A DNA stretch of 64,000 nucleotides from Anoplopoma fimbria (Eukaryota; Chordata; Actinopteri; Perciformes; Anoplopomatidae): contig NC_072470.1 in assembly GCF_027596085.1 (NCBI RefSeq), positions 6,687,787-6,751,786 of the forward strand, written 5' to 3'. Shown here piece by piece: positions 1 to 14,780 of the stretch (its first letter is position 1; the number at the start of each line of letters is the position of its first letter). The notes under the pieces were generated by a model. It did no database searches. It was not told the origin of the DNA and worked only from the letters and a program-made list of their open reading frames with translations. A program made the translations under genes and the position numbers.

Positions 1-3000
1 TGTCAAAACAAATCATCACACTTTCTCTCTGCGTGACAGTCGGCTCACGAATTCCTCGAGGTCTTTATGCTCCTTTATACGCCCGCAACTTAAGAGCCTG
101 CTGTAACCTGATGAACACACAAAATGAGTAAAATGCTCTCTGAGGTATTTGCTTTTTGTTCCCTGGTAAAGATATGGCGAACATGTGGCTCGCCGGATCC
201 GCCTCGGGCTACTGGGTTTCTTTTTTTAGGATTTGTTTCACATCCCTGATACTTGCACTTATCCACAACAAAGCTGACGGCGGTAAAACATTCTTTATGA
301 GTTGAGGCAGAGAAAGTGTGAAATGGAGACAAAAAAACATCACTGAAAAATGTCTTATATGAAGACAGATACGCTGGATTATATTGCAACACATATGAGA
401 ACAGCTTCTGTTCTCAAGTAAGACTGGTCAAATCTGAGATTTCTTCATTAAGCATTAAACTCAATATATAGAACCTATAAAGGAGTGATGTCAAGCATCT
501 GAAAGGGAAGCTAACACGGTGCAGTGTAGCAAAAATCCTTTTAATTTCATAGTTAAGCATAAGATGAAACACAACAGGTGAATTACTTTGAAATGTTACA
601 CATAGCTTTACGCAGACTGAAGGAGGCCTGCTTTCATAACGAGGGATCCATTACTTTCAAACGGAGTCGACACCACACACCTGACTTGAGATCTTTGTCT
701 TGAGCTCCTGCAAGACTCAATGTTTTCCTCCCTTTCGCATTCCTTTCCTCTCATTTTGCCGACACCTTTTTATTTCATTAAACATATATCCGTCACCGCG
801 CCGCTCCTCTTTCCACTCAAACACATCTTTCAGGACTTCATTCCAAAACATCCTTTTCTCTCCTCTCTCCCTTTCATTCTTAACATGCTGCCTCATCCCC
901 CCCCCTTTCACCACTTCATCTCATATAATGGCTCATCTTCTACAAATCTTTCACCACTGCACTGTTCTCCTTCTCTGTTCCAGTATAGGTGTGTTTTTCT
1001 TTCCCCGGCTTGTTTAGAGAGTGAAAGAGAGCCGCTCTTTGCTGTTTTTCTGTGTTTCCAGCTGCATGTTAAGAGGCCTTCTGGTACGTCAATCTGTCAG
1101 CAAATGCACCTGATGGGAGAAGTGTTCTTGGGGGGTGGGGGTGGGATGGGACTTCACTCAATGACCCTGGATGATCCATTCCAGACCTCAGTTTTTAGGT
1201 TTTCTTTATGACTTTCTGTAATTATAAAACAGCAAGAATACTTGCTTTTAGGGTCAACACATTCAACAGACCCTACTTTAATTCAAATTAGTGAATGGGA
1301 TACCTGGTATTTTCCTTTTTAAAATTGTCTCACTGTATTAGCAAGTTTCTAGAGGTTGGATTACTGGCCAGTCCGCTGCTCAATGGTCCCTGTTAACCCC
1401 CAAGATCTCTTATGTACACTAGTCTTGGATTGAATCAGCCCAAATCCCAAAATAGTGTTGGCTGACACAGCAACTCCACATTATTATGATGTCAATTTGA
1501 CAGCTGTTTCAGCAGTCAAATTGTTCCTAATTTGTGTCAAACTGCTCTCCATGACATTATCAGGCAACAAGGATGGAAGGTGACAGCAAGGTCAGGCATC
1601 AGCCCCCTTCTTTATCTTGGAGACAGACAGACGTAATGGGCGCTAGCTGTCTCCGCTGACAAAGCACTGGTTTGGAGAAAATGTCTCTGAACTGTAGGGT
1701 TCGGCGACTGAAATGGCAGTAATGTCAATAATTACAGCTTTTACCTCAGTTGGAGGTCACAGGGTGCTTCGCTGATCGTGTCAGAGCAGGGAGAGTCCCC
1801 GGTGGCGTCTCTGCATGATGTAAACAATGGTGTTTGTCTTTGTTTGTGTGTGTGTGGGCGGCTTACTTTTGTATTGTTTCTGGTCTGCGGTGAAGAAGGG
1901 GCTATTTGTGCCTGCAGCCGCTGCTCACACAGCCAGTTCACCAGGTCAATATGTCAGCCAGTTAATCAGTCAGTGCAGGGTTCGCAGAAACCTCCAGCTT
2001 TTCGTGCTTTCAATGTTTTTATTCTGATATTATTTGGCCTTATGCCTGCCCTCTGTAGGATTGACAGCCTATACATTTTGACACACAGGGTTTCTGTCGC
2101 ATGTGCGTGAGAGCCGAGCGATCTTTTTCTCACACACTCCCTTCGTCATACTTCTCAGGCCTTCATTTCCCATATTTAACTGTCTCAGGATCAAATTTGA
2201 GTTTTGAGTTTGCGTGCTAAGTGGGCCAGAGCATGGGGGACTGTGGTTAAAGTACATTGTGGTGCATGTTAAATATTAAGACCATACCATGCTTTCCCTC
2301 GCTATTTCACCATGTTTCTATTCATCCATGCTTCTCGTCCAGAAGGTTGTGATTACCACAGATGACTGGCCAGTCATGCCCAATCAGCTGCATGCCTCCA
2401 TCTGCATTATTGCCCTCGTACTTGCATGCTGTATGTTCCCAAACGTTGGGAAATACTGCTGCATAAGCAAAGACCGAGACGAGGTCGTTGATGTGGTCAA
2501 AAATGTTTCTAGGTATGTTTCTGCAAGGAGTTATTTATCAGACCCACACAGGGACCACAATTCGTGCCCCACATCCCTTTTTTTTTTGGTTTAGTTTTGG
2601 CTTCAGCATATCAATTTGTCAAATTTGCTGGATGAAGTCCAAGTGGTGCAGCTGTGACGGGCGGAGACGTAAGAAATGACTTTTTAACCATAGGAAGTTT
2701 CGTGCGAACACTCATGGGGAAATTTCATTTGTTTGGACTATGTGGTTTGACTCTCACAGGACACTGTAGAGTTTGCTTGAAATGTTTTGGTTTCTAGATT
2801 ATTCCCATGAGCTCTGGTTGAGAGCGTCATCAAAATGTTCTCCCAGGTGATTCAGCTGACGGTCAGGATTACGAACCAAGTGACTGCTGAGAAACGGCCC
2901 CCTCTGACCAACGCTGAGATCTAACTGTCTGCAGACTCACTCACATGTCCGTTTACGAACACATACACACAAACACACACCAGACAGGCATCGTCTGGCT

Positions 3001-3754
3001 GCTCATAGGTCAGAGCTGGGCCATAGCCTGTTTTGATGCAAAGCTTTCTGGGGATTTTTCCCTCCTAATTGCCTTGTTTACCTTTCCAGGTTTACTTGGA
3101 GTGGTTTTGTGACTAAAAGCTTTTCCACGTTGATGACTGATGTATTGGACAGGACATGAGTGGGATTACGAGACACTTTGGCCACCGCCGAAAGGAAGAA
3201 TAAATTCCTGTAAGATTTGTAAAGAGAAAAAGTTTACAGCCTTCTCATGAATTCTCCTAAATCACTGAAGAAGTGAACACAAAGTGCTACAAAAGCTATG
3301 GAAGGGCTGATTTAGGAAAGACATTGATCTGAATTCAGAAATCCTGTTGTTCCAACGTGTCTAAAATAATCCACAGGATTACGTTTCTTTTCCGATGGAT
3401 TACATTTTGTGTTTTTGTAGGCAGCAAGGTGGGTAATGACATATGAGAGACTAATGGCTTGGTACGAAAGCCCACAACACACACCTTTTGAGCTGGTTTA
3501 TGTCATCAGCAAAAAAATATGGAAAGTATGCTTCGGGGAAAATATGACTGGTGGGTGGTGTGTGTGTGTGTGTGTGTGCACTCACCAGGTGTTTTCATGT
3601 GTATGCATGAACATAAATCTGCGTCCAAGTCTGAGGGTGTGTTTTCTTGATATTTTTATGCTACAGGGTGAAATATGTCTCTTTCAAGGCCGAGGTGCAG
3701 GTAGTTTGTCTTAGTTTTTGCAGAACACGTAAACACACATAAATCGAAACCTAA
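1..3754. other. non-coding, no gene seen
   Basis: A C/T-rich stretch at 715-960, an imperfect hairpin at 1493-1523 inside a complex, non-repetitive block (about 1440-1690), and a short (GT)n at 3558-3577. No supported exon. Confidence 0.6.
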
Positions 3755-3777
3755 AGATGATGATGATGATGATGATG
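3755..3777. repeat. (GAT)n microsatellite
   Basis: Seven GAT units directly before the interspersed repeat at 3778. Confidence 0.95.
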
Positions 3778-3985
3778 TTTGTGTGTGTACATATGTATTT
3801 GTAAGGAAGATTGTGAGTTTTAGACCTTCGGAGTGAGGACATTTTGGCAGATCCTAACTTCTTCTATGAGGGTTGGAAACCTGGTGTTAATCTTCAAGTT
3901 AGATAAGGTCCAGGTTAGGTAAGGGGTGAGGGAATGCATCATGCCAATCACTGTCGTCACGAAGATAGGAGTATGAGACACTTAT
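3778..3985 (+). repeat. fish interspersed repeat (gtgaggacattttgg type)
   Basis: It contains gtgaggacattttggc, ggttaggtaagggg and gggaatgcatcatgccaat in the order typical of a repeat found near GT microsatellites in many fish. It follows directly after a (GATG/GAT)n run. Confidence 0.5.
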
Positions 3986-5749
3986 ACGTCCTCTCTTGTC
4001 GACCCGTTCTTTCCCTCCCTGTGGAAAGTTTCCAGAGGACACAATAGGTTATTGGTTTTGGAACGATCCCTAGTTCTGCTAAACAGCCATTAACGAGGAG
4101 CTGTAAAACAAATGGAAAAGTGCAGCAGAGTGACATTGTGATTATTTTCCTTGGCTGCAAAGGTTGTCACTTTACTCTATTGCAAAGCTTTTGTTAATGT
4201 TAGTTGTCACAGGCTTAGGCAGGGTTTCTCAACTTCATCAGGGCTTTCAAGAAATAATAGATAAGTGTTTTGACATAAACTGCCAAATTTGGTTTACACT
4301 GGTGCGAACTGATTCTGGGAAAGAGCCTGATGAACTGTATTCTGCCTGCCCAGGACCAAAAGTCATGATCACAGCTCCGCTATTTAGCTGTTAAAGAGCA
4401 ATTACTTTGCCCAGGATCTGGTTGAGAACAAAACAGAGCTAAAAAAGAGAAGGAATTGGGAGTTTGTCAGGTACAAGACTCCAAATGATTGCTAAAATTG
4501 TTATGTGGCACGTGATATTTTAACCTTTTAAAGGTGATACATATGTTGTTTTCACTGTTTGTTTCACTGCTCCCAAGAAGCCAGCAACTTCCTGTTGGCA
4601 TGCCCAGTATGTAAGACTTCCCGGATTCTTCCTTGAAATAATTACTTTCAAGAGTCACTAGGTGAGTTTGGGGTTTCTCTGACAGCGGTACCAGTAAACC
4701 ATTGAAAAATGTTTGAACTTCAATGCCAATAAATCACATTACGTGACATTAGGAAGCTGCTCATGTTTACCCACCCAGCCAGTCTGCAATCACTTTGAAC
4801 CGAAGGATACCAGAGAGATGAGGGAAGATGTAATGTTCCCTGATCCAGCTGTTGTCTTGAGTGTTTGCAGTTTGTACTTGTATTGGATCGTCGTTCTCTT
4901 TGGGTGGAGTAGTTGCTGACGTGTCATTTATTGGTAACCCGGCACAGCACTTGATACGGCCCTTGTTTTTGATTTATGCTAATAAAATTGGCGTATTCTA
5001 CTTGGAAACTTGGTCCAAAAAGAGGTATTCTTTTGGGCTGAAGACTCCTATCACCTTTAAGATCAAATACTTCTCCATTTCATAAATGAACTTTTCCCAA
5101 CCTGAGAGCAGAGAACAGAGCCAGGTCGCCAGAAATCATGGGCAACCTGCGGATTCCCGCCTGACAGCCCGTCGCACATATGCTACTTGGGGCACCACAT
5201 AATCACAAAAACACATTGGAGGCAGAGCTGTGGGAAGAGGCTGTGTGTGTGTGTGTGTGATGAAATGAGAAAAAGGCTGAAGAGACAAACCCATTCTACT
5301 CATCTCATGTGCTTTAATCCCCAGGTTTGCACTTTGTCCACTAAATTGCATTTGTTTTGGTCTGCGAACAAGTAAACATGCCATGCTCAATATCTGCCAT
5401 CTATCAGCAGACTGACCTGGTTCACACAATGCTCTGCTGAACCGACGCACATGGGGTTTAAGCACATGCCTGCTGTAGCTTTAAATGAACACATTGGAAG
5501 TGGCTTGATTTGATTAAAATGCACACAGGAGGAACATTTTTCAAGCCGGACTTGACTGCGTGACCTCACGAAATACGGCCAAGAAAAAAACAAAGTGATG
5601 CAAGATTGTTGCATATGTCTTTTAGGTTACCCAGGCTGTGGTTAACCCCGGTCCGAGTCCTACAGTGCGGGTCTGGCCTCTGTCTTTCACCGTGGCCTCG
5701 CGGCTTGGAGCCAGGTCTGCTCTGCTGTGCCGTCACATTCCCCAGACTG
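3986..5749. other. non-coding, nothing distinctive
   Basis: Only a short (GT)n at 5241-5259. Reading frames are short and unlike known proteins. Confidence 0.6.
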
Positions 5750-5856
<107 letters not shown>

Positions 5857-6089
5857 GCTACAGAGTGGGTCAGTAGGACAATGCTGCGCGTGTTTGTCTG
5901 GGTTTTTCTGTTTTAGTTTGATCTACAGCCCCACTGAGGATCTGATATCCAGAATGGATGATTGCACAGATGATTGGCAATGGTTTTAATGAGGATTTTT
6001 CATTGGGCTGCATGATAGAAAGGAGAGAAAGAAACTGTTCAACATGCATCCATTAAAACATACACATATAATGACTTCAATCCCTCAAC

Positions 6090-6092
<3 letters not shown>

Positions 6093-6127
<35 letters not shown>

Positions 6128-6140
6128 TATCATATCATAT
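6093..6140. repeat. compound (TA)n-(CATAT)n microsatellite
   Basis: About 16 TA units run into three CATAT pentamers. Confidence 0.95.
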
Positions 6141-7589
6141 CCAGCTGCTTTAATCTGTATTTTATCGCATGTTGTCCAAGGAGCCTCTTAGGTACATTCC
6201 ACATTTAACCGTGCAGTGTCACGTACATCTTGACAAAGAGTAATGCTCTCAGACATTTGAGTCTCCAGCTGTGAATCAGCAGGTAAACCAACACTTGGCA
6301 ACCGTTCAGTGTATTCATTTACAGCAAAACTTTCCATGAGGTACCTGGAATAAGATGCCATTCGGACACGTTAGAGGCAGTGTAACAGTCTGTATTGTAG
6401 GGGACAATGGATGAAGAAGCTTTAGATCAGGACTGTGGGGCCACTGAACAGTGTTGCCCTGTGGTCGCTAACTAAATGCCACATGTCTGGGGGAAATATA
6501 TGTGGGAGGAAATGTGACTGCCCTGAATCATCACCTTCCATGAAAAAATTTCCAACATGCAGTTTCCTCTTCTTCTTCTTTTCAAAAACATTAGTTCCTC
6601 CTTTTAAGAAATACGATATCTTATTTTGCATTTATCCTGTTATATTTCTTGAAAAAACAATGTTCTTTCAGGATTGTCCTCTTTTAAAAGCACAGTGTCT
6701 CCTTTTAAGAACTTTAGAAAAAGAATCTTACCACAGCAAGCCAGTCGTACACAGCATTAAAGGGAAGCTGACACTTGAAAGAACATAAATCACCACAGCT
6801 TTGCTTAAAAGAAAACAACACAGCCGAGAGATTCTGCCAAAGAGCTTGAAAAATGCCTTGTTGGTATGGTTGTGTATCTGCGTGCATCAGAACTGAACTC
6901 TGTTCCCTTTATACAAATTCAAATAGAATGTCATGTCTTCATCAGGCATCAGAAATGAGCTACTTTTATTGCTTGTATTCAAATTGGTGGCTTTTATCAA
7001 ATTCTGCTGAGGCTTCAAGCTATGAAAAATAGCACTGGATGAACTTCCATATGCAACCATTTTGCGTGTTTGCGTGGTGCATGCATACCTTTCTGCATGT
7101 GTTTTTTATTTATACAAGTCTTCTCATTTTCAGTTTATCTTCAACATTGTACTGTACTTGAAATGGTCCATGGAGCCACAAGATCAGCTCCAGATTTAAA
7201 CATAGGGAAGTGGTCTTGTCAAGGAAGCTTTATGATTTTTTTAAGCAATGGGAGAGATGGATTTGATTACATTTTCTCTTGCAATGTCCTAAACATTTGT
7301 TTATTTGGTTTTACAAGTGCAGTTTGGAGGCTGGCTGCCTTCCAAGCTGCTGTGGCAGCAACAGAAGCTTCCATAAGAAAAGATCATATAACTTATGAAA
7401 GACAGAATGACACATTCTGCCTCTTTCAAAGTAAAAGTTGAATTCTTAACAGATTGGAGACCCTTATCCGATTCATCATAATCAGGAGTTGTGCTACTAC
7501 AGTCTTAGTTGGGTTGGAGTGACCAGAATTTATAATACCTGCATTTCATGTCCTTAAGGCATGCTTGGAGTTAAGCTAACCTGTTGGTT

Positions 7590-7760
7590 TCGTCTGGCTT
7601 GATCGATAGATATAATAGGGTATCACCTGCATTACAATGAAAGTACTTCCTAATAATATGCCTAAACGAAATATGGATAAGGTGAATAAAATTGGTCCAA
7701 GCACAGAACCTTGTGGAACTTCCTGACTAACTTTGGAGTGCATGGAGGATTCATCTTTTA
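7590..7760 (-). mobile_element. degenerate LINE reverse transcriptase fragment
   Basis: Minus-strand translation near 7684-7723 gives VPQGSVLGPILF, the RT palm motif. Further downstream in a shifted frame, HCNAGDTLLYLSIKPD (7591-7639) is a decayed form of the HCYADD catalytic block. The two frames differ, so the fragment is dead. Confidence 0.75.
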
Positions 7761-9394
7761 CTTGTAAAAACTGGAATAGATCTGTTCAATAAGAGTTAAA
7801 ACAGCTTTGTGCGCCTCCTTTGCTGACAATTAAATGATCCATTTTCTGTTTTAGCTAGTATATTTAAATTTGTGTAGAATTCTCCACGTACCCATAAATG
7901 ATTAATCCACAAAATGTCAAAATGTTTTGTTCATGTAAAATCTGACCCCGAGCAATCTGCTGACCATCTTCGGTCTACACCGTGGGGCCGGATACATGCT
8001 CATCAACACATGCAAATAGGCAGTACAGTAAGCCTACATGTGCCAGCATATGTGTTTATCCTGCAGTTATTGGCCCGTGAAACCTGAATGAAATTCCCGC
8101 TGCCTTTTCCAGATTGTAGTCTGACATGCAAGGCTGTGCATACATTGTAGGGTGAGTCCCTTTAAACCCTTAAGGAATACACTTCCTATATGTGTTTGCT
8201 AAATACACATCGTTTAAGTTGGAGACACACAGAGAGATTTACTGTCTGCACACCAGAACAGATAAGCCATCCATGGTGGACTACTTTTTAATGCAGAAAG
8301 CTCAAAGGTCAAACTCAATTGCCTTTCTCTGTATCAGGAAAATAGATTTGAGAAGGATCCAAAGGGGATATTTATAATTCTGCCTGGAGGCTTTCACCTC
8401 AGGGAAAGGTTGGGAAGGGGTGGCAGATATTAGAAGTAGAGATTGAGGAAACATTGAGCTACAGAACTTATTTTTTTCTGACCCAGGCCTGCTTTCGTTT
8501 TTTGTATTTTACTGCACTCATCCATCTCTGTCTCTTGTCTCTTAATCACTTGCCAAACCACCGAAAAAACAGCTGCTCAAATATCTGAGTTGTTGTTGCC
8601 TCAACACACCCTGCGCCAATGACATTCTTCTGCATATGACATCAAGACCATACATCAACATGTGAAGCCTTCTCTGAGGCAATGAAAGAATGGCTCGTGC
8701 CTCTTTGACACTTTTATGTTCGAGTCTGATTGACTGACCCGTTTAAACACGACCCAGTTCAACTTCTTACAAATCGTCACACAAAAGAGTGCGTAGAGCC
8801 ACCCAGATGTGCTATACAGAAACATCCGTTCCTCAAATCAAACTCTCTGTCACACACTCTCCACTGGAGTGTGACTTGGCTGCACACCCATGGATCGGGC
8901 TCCAACTTTTACTGGAAACTTGACAGCAAACCTCGTAAAAATAAGTTGTTATTACCCGGTAGAGATGTTATGTCTTGTTGACTGTATTTTTGTACACGCT
9001 GTATCACATTACCGTAAATATCCTGGTCTGCACAGGCTGTTTAAGTGCACCTTAAAGACTCTGCTGTCCAAAATCATAATTTTGTATTCATGCTCAAGCA
9101 GTATTTCTACTGTTTTTCTCCCTCTGTAGTGGAGCCTGTGAGTGTTGACTTGGAAAAACGTGTGTCTATTCTTTAAAGCTGTGGAAGTCAGCATGGTGGA
9201 TGGACATGCAACATGTCTGACTGTGATGCAGTATTGAAGTGTTTTAGTTGCCCAAATTTAAAGGGGTGTTCCCGTAATTTACTATTTCCCTTTTAGAAAG
9301 TTGGTGGACTCACAAGAGACAGCTTATAAAAGAATAGTCGTAATCAAAGCAGCATAAGTGGAGATACACTTACTTTTATTTTCTAGCATGGGTC

Positions 9395-9640
9395 AAGCTC
9401 CCGAAACGCTATATACTACATTTCCCATGATGCAACTCAACAGTGCTTTTGTTTCGCCTGAGCCTGTGTCCATGCCCCCAGTTTTTCGGGCAGCACTCCA
9501 TTATGAAGCTACAGGCCAGCTGAAATAACCCAGATGACATCATCAAGGTTACTTTTTCAAACTCCAGAGTCAGTGAAGACATTATACCAATGTATTTTTA
9601 CAGGCTGAGTAGTACTCAACATGACATTAGAATGTCCGGC
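9395..9640 (+). repeat. fish interspersed repeat (tttcccatgatgc type)
   Basis: Blocks ctacatttcccatgatgcaa, cccagatgacatcatcaagg and gagtcagtgaagacattata follow one another as in a common teleost repeat. It has no coding capacity. Confidence 0.45.
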
Positions 9641-11872
9641 CTCCGTCTGTTACAAGGGTTGCACTGGCACAGTAAATACATAGATCACAGTCATGGGAGC
9701 TACTGGTTCAGATGATGGTCTATATACTCACCACAATTCCCTTCAGCCCCCAGTTTCTTAAAACTTGACTTTTGGATGATGTGTTTGCAAGACACCCCCC
9801 CCTTCAACCATCGTTCTCCAGCTGGGCCCCACCCAAGCATGGTAAATGTGGGCCTAGGCCTCCCTGGAGCTCCTCACCACCAGTTCTGGTCACCAGCAGG
9901 TCAGCTCACCCAGGTCAAGGGCTTTAATTGGTCCATCCAAGCCTGGAAAAAAACAGCCTGAGGGTTGGAGAGAGAGCCTGGGAATCTGGTACCTGCTGCA
10001 GAATTAATGGAAACACAGATGGAAAAAGAGCGACACATTGAACCCGGCATCTTAACAAGTCACTTAATCTAATATTTTGTGTTCGGACCTTTTTATTAAC
10101 GCATGTGAAAATGGGAGAATGGACTGTGATAGTTGCACTTAGTTCCAATACAAATCTTGTTTCAAGAATTAGTTTCAAGCCAGTGTTTTTCTTTCTATGA
10201 TTCGACTAATTGGGTTTCATGAAATTTGGGTATTGGCTTTGTTTTCTGTAATTTCATTACTGAAATGAAAAACTCCCATGAAAAGATATGTGTTCATGTC
10301 TTCAAAGAGGAATGTGTTTTTAACTGAACAAATGAAATGCCTTGAGATGGGAATTGTTTGACAATGCATTCATACAGTTAAAATAAACTGACTGCATGTG
10401 TGTGCATGAGTGGGCCCACATGGATGTATGCAGTCTGGGTTCGGCAGGTTTATGTGACTGCAGTGCTGTGGTCCTGACACTGCCTACCATCTGCCCTCTG
10501 CAATTCGTCCCAGTTTGGATGCGTTTCGCCCATGTTAGGAATGCAGGGGAGGCTTGCTATGACTTGAGCACCACACGGCAGCTTCTCTCCCCGCTCTGGT
10601 TTTGTCAATCAGTGCATTGAGGTTTTCGGCAGGCCAGAGGTCCGAGATGTCAAGGCCTGCGAGTGGCTTGAAAGAAATGTGCACGTCGGAGGTTTAACTT
10701 TTATGGAGTAACATTGTCTCTTCTCTATGTGAAATCCAGTTTTAGACTCCCAAGTGTGACTATGATTCAGGGAGGTACTGGAAAAAATAATGCATCCTCA
10801 GCTGAGCAGAAAGCCATCACCTCCATCTCCCTCCCCACCTCTAAACTCTGAGCATCTCTATTTTAATTTCCCCCAATATATTTATGCTGGTTTTACCAAA
10901 ACGCTCTATCTCACCATGATTATAGAAGGCTCTACATGTTATAACAAAATACCATACACTGTTGGATACTATCCTGGCCTGGCTCATCATTCCGCTTAAA
11001 GAGAAGATAAAACAAGACCCTCTACTATTTCATTGAGCGCCTGAAAACCTTCTTGGGAATAACATTTTTCATGTGGACTCCCTCTGTCAGGCTCTGTGTC
11101 CTTATCTCATCTGTTCCTGATTGAAACAAGGTTTGAGGTAATCCTAGTGAGTTCATATTTTATCGAAAGTTCAATCCTCAGCTAAAAGCTTCCAGGTAGA
11201 GGTTTTGGCGGATATTTTTTTTTTTTGCTTCTTTATCAGCCATTATTCTGTAAGGCATGCACTTTGTCAACTTTCCTAATTTGAAGTTAGGAATAGGAAT
11301 AATATTAAGAAATAGTAGAATTCATTTTTTTCCAATTGGTTAGTAGTATTTCTTATCAAGTCTACTTTTCTTCCGTGAGTCATTATTTTTGTGTTCAAAG
11401 AAAACAAAAAAAGCATAATTCACTGTTTATTCTACCCGAAGAACGGCATTCCAGGAAGCAAGCATGTCTCATTTGGTTAAAACTGTGGAAAAGCAGATTT
11501 CCGTATCTCTGCTCAGGTAGAACACAGTGTCAATTAGGCTGGGAAAGCGTGTAATGGCTAAAAGATGGTCAGTTTATTCACAGGGAACATACGTTTAGAG
11601 ACAAATTAGGCTGTGCATGCACACACACACCCATGCATGCACTCAAGGTCATACCTACAAAACACTACCTCAAATTACTGTTTGGTTTAGCAAGCAGGAA
11701 GTAGGTAAATCCACTCAATCTGACCGTTGCCATGGCCACGACCAATGGGAGCGGGGGCTTGATGAGGGAGTCAGTAGCCTGTCTAGCCAAGTGGGACTGT
11801 CAGTCATTCTATAGTTGGCATTAATTCAAAGAATGTGGGTAGAACAGCGGTGGACAGTCGGAGACCACTAAA

Positions 11873-11995
11873 TTAAGAAAAAGGAGAAGAAGGAGCATGG
11901 GAGGAGGAGGAGGAGGAAGTAGAAGAAGAAGAAGTAGAGAAGAAGCTGGAAAGCACCTGAAGTGTGATTCAGGGGAGGAAGAGGAGGAGGAGGGC
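11873..11995. repeat. GAA/GGA polypurine tract
   Basis: Purine-rich runs of GGA and GAA units, broken around 11948-11972, could form triplex DNA. Confidence 0.85.
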
Positions 11996-13699
11996 TGGTC
12001 GCAGCTGCAATAACACTGTCTGGCGGTCCGATGGGGGAGCTGCTCGACTTAAAACACACCGTGTACACACCGACACACACATATACACTTAATGTGCATG
12101 CTCGTCCATATGCTCTTAAAACATTTCCTCATCCGCCAAGACTTTCCTCGTGTCATACTGCGTGCGTGCACCTTAGAAAACACGGCAATCAGCAGCTGCC
12201 TCACCTCTCTCAACACAATGCAGCAAAAAGGAACTGTGCATGTCATTATACGCTCAAAGGCTCGGGTCAGCTAGTGCAGCCGGCCACAGGCATGGCCACA
12301 GCCGCTGATCCACACCCCCAAATCTGGCAGTCTGGGATCTGGTTCTTGGCCTCTGTTCACAGCCCTGCGGTGGTCTGATCCAAGTCTGGATTTCCCAAAA
12401 AGCTTCTCGCCTTCGCGTCTTTTTCTTGGTGAAACATAGCTGGACTCCGGCGTGTTTGAGATGGGACAGAGCCGGACAGTGTTTCCTCCTGCAAGGCCGA
12501 GGCCCGCTGGTCTGCAGCCTGAGAGCTACCGAGGACACAGTGTGCTGTTTACTCTGGTTATGGCAGCACTTAGACAAAAAATAAACACCAGTATGAGTGT
12601 AGTCGTAATTTGAGGTCACGGTGGTAGCAAACATGGAGTAGATGTAGAAGCGTGAGGAAAGACAGGTCACAGAAAATATTCAATATGTGTTGGAAAGCAG
12701 ATTATTAGACTACGATTGGAGTTGCAGAACATTTTGGTCAGCTTCGGTTTATTGTATAAAGCCCCTCTTCTGTCCAGCTGCGAGCTGAAAAGTGACATAT
12801 TTTCACTGTGGTGAGGAAATTATATCATCCGTCTCTCCTCTCCTTTACTCTCCTTGTGAGTTCACCCACATTTTACACTTTACTACCCTGGAGAGTCAGC
12901 CTCCTTCTGCAGTGGAGCTAGGCATAGACAACGATAGATGTTCTATGCTCAATGTTGATTCTGAAATCCTAAAAAATAAGCTTTTCTGTCCTCTGACTGA
13001 TTGACGCAAAAAAGAATACTATGTTCTCCTATGGGTCAACACATACTGCGGCAAATACCGTTTTGCATATTGAAAATATTTGTGCCATGAGAACTAAGTA
13101 GTGGCCAGTAAACTCTCCTCTGGTTTCAATCTTACTTAAAAGAAAATGTTTTGAATTGATGCTAACCCGAGTTTCATTTCCCTTTCCATCCGAAGTTGTG
13201 TTACCAGCTGGCATAAGATACTGACCAGAACAGTTTCTAGTAAATGGGGTGTTTACAACAGCTACAGATCATTCCAGTAACACAGTAGACCGCGAAGAAA
13301 TCTGCCAAAGGATTTTGATATCACTATATTTGGCTTCTTTCAATGTTTTGATGGGTACACCCAGCAAACCCGTGCTCCCAGACAATACATTTATAAACAA
13401 CTAATTTGCAACAGACGTATTGTGTCTCTATGAACATACTGAGGAAATGTTTTTAACTAACGTGTCATTTGTTTTCTGCCAGAATATCCAACCTAGAAAT
13501 ACTTCGGACCTCTACTAGCAGTGATTGCAGCATCAGTTGGTTGTAGTTAAAGAAAGATTGTGTTCTGGTCGAAGACAAAGAAAGTTCAATGCGGTTCATA
13601 AATGTAATGATTACTTCATTGCCTCTGAACATATTCCAGCCAGTGATTATGCTTTCATCACATATCCATCATATGTTCTTGGTTGTTATTGGTGGTGTA

Positions 13700-13800
13700 A
13701 AATCATACCCACCAATGACTGTTAAAGGTGTCCCACAAGGACCAATATCAAGACCCCTGTGTTTTACTATATGTATGTAAACCATTTTTTATCCACATTT
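13700..13800 (+). mobile_element. short LINE reverse transcriptase remnant
   Basis: The plus-strand frame reads VKGVPQGPISRPLCFTI at 13721-13771, a recognisable RT palm motif with substitutions, ended by a stop. No other RT block was found around it. Confidence 0.55.
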
Positions 13801-14780
13801 GTTATTTTATCATTAAAGAGACAGATAATGTATAAGATATAAAAAACGAAAACCAAACATCATGAGGTCTATTTACTGTTACAACAGAAAACCATCTTCA
13901 CCATCTACAAATACCTCCCGGCTCTGTGCTTGTAATCCTCTGAGGGTGATTTAACATGTGTATATTGCAAATGCTTCCCATCCCATAGTGGAGCAGAGAG
14001 AGGGGGTAAAAAATGGGAGCAAAGCAGATCAAACAGATGAAAGCGGTTCCAGGCGCATGAGGGAAAACACTTTGGGGAGGTATGTTTATAAACGCAGCTT
14101 AAGATCATAATCGAGAAAACACAAGCTCCTGGTGCTGCGGCGGGAAAAACTTCTCCTGCCGTAACACTGAACTCTGCTCCCACTGCTGCGTTTCTGCTCG
14201 CTCAGCAGATGTCTCCCACCGGTGACTCAGATCTGTGCATCAACCCGTTAGCTGGCCTCAGATCAGTGTCGGGGACAGAATAGAAAAACAAGACTGTGTT
14301 TTAAACAAGGTTCATGTGATGCTTTGTGTTTCGATATTTCAGACAACACGTGACGAGCAGCAGGAAAGAGAAAGAAAACATTCATCTAGGTCAGTCATAT
14401 GGAAGCATATTCTTGATTGTCGGACTGTAAAGCCCATAAATAAATGATGATACAACACAATTCAAGAATGAACTTTGATGCTCAACTTAAAGCCAACAAG
14501 AATGCGAATGGAAGAAATCCTAGCAACTACTGAGCTCCAAAAAATCAAGCTACTACAAATCTAAGAACTGAACTGAACGAATTCCATCTCAAGTTATTCA
14601 TTTGGTTAGTTTTCGAAAGCAACTACAAACAACCTATTTTAGGTTTCAAGAGCTTTGGTCTCAATGTGGAACATACCAAGTTCACACCAAAACACTCCTC
14701 CTTTTTCCAGAAATGTACCTGTAGATTAACAGAGAAGTCATTTCTTCCTGGAAGGATTATCGACCATCAGTAAACACTTT

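Larger units (their letters stand above)
6141..13699. other. non-coding with repeat debris
   Basis: Apart from the RT fragment (7590-7760), the repeat at 9395-9640 and the purine tract (11873-11995), I see no feature. None of the reading frames is supported as a gene. Confidence 0.55.

Noticed and set aside
720..1211. 163-codon open frame
   Set aside because: C/T-rich sequence lacks stops by composition; the translation is low-complexity Pro/Ser/Phe.
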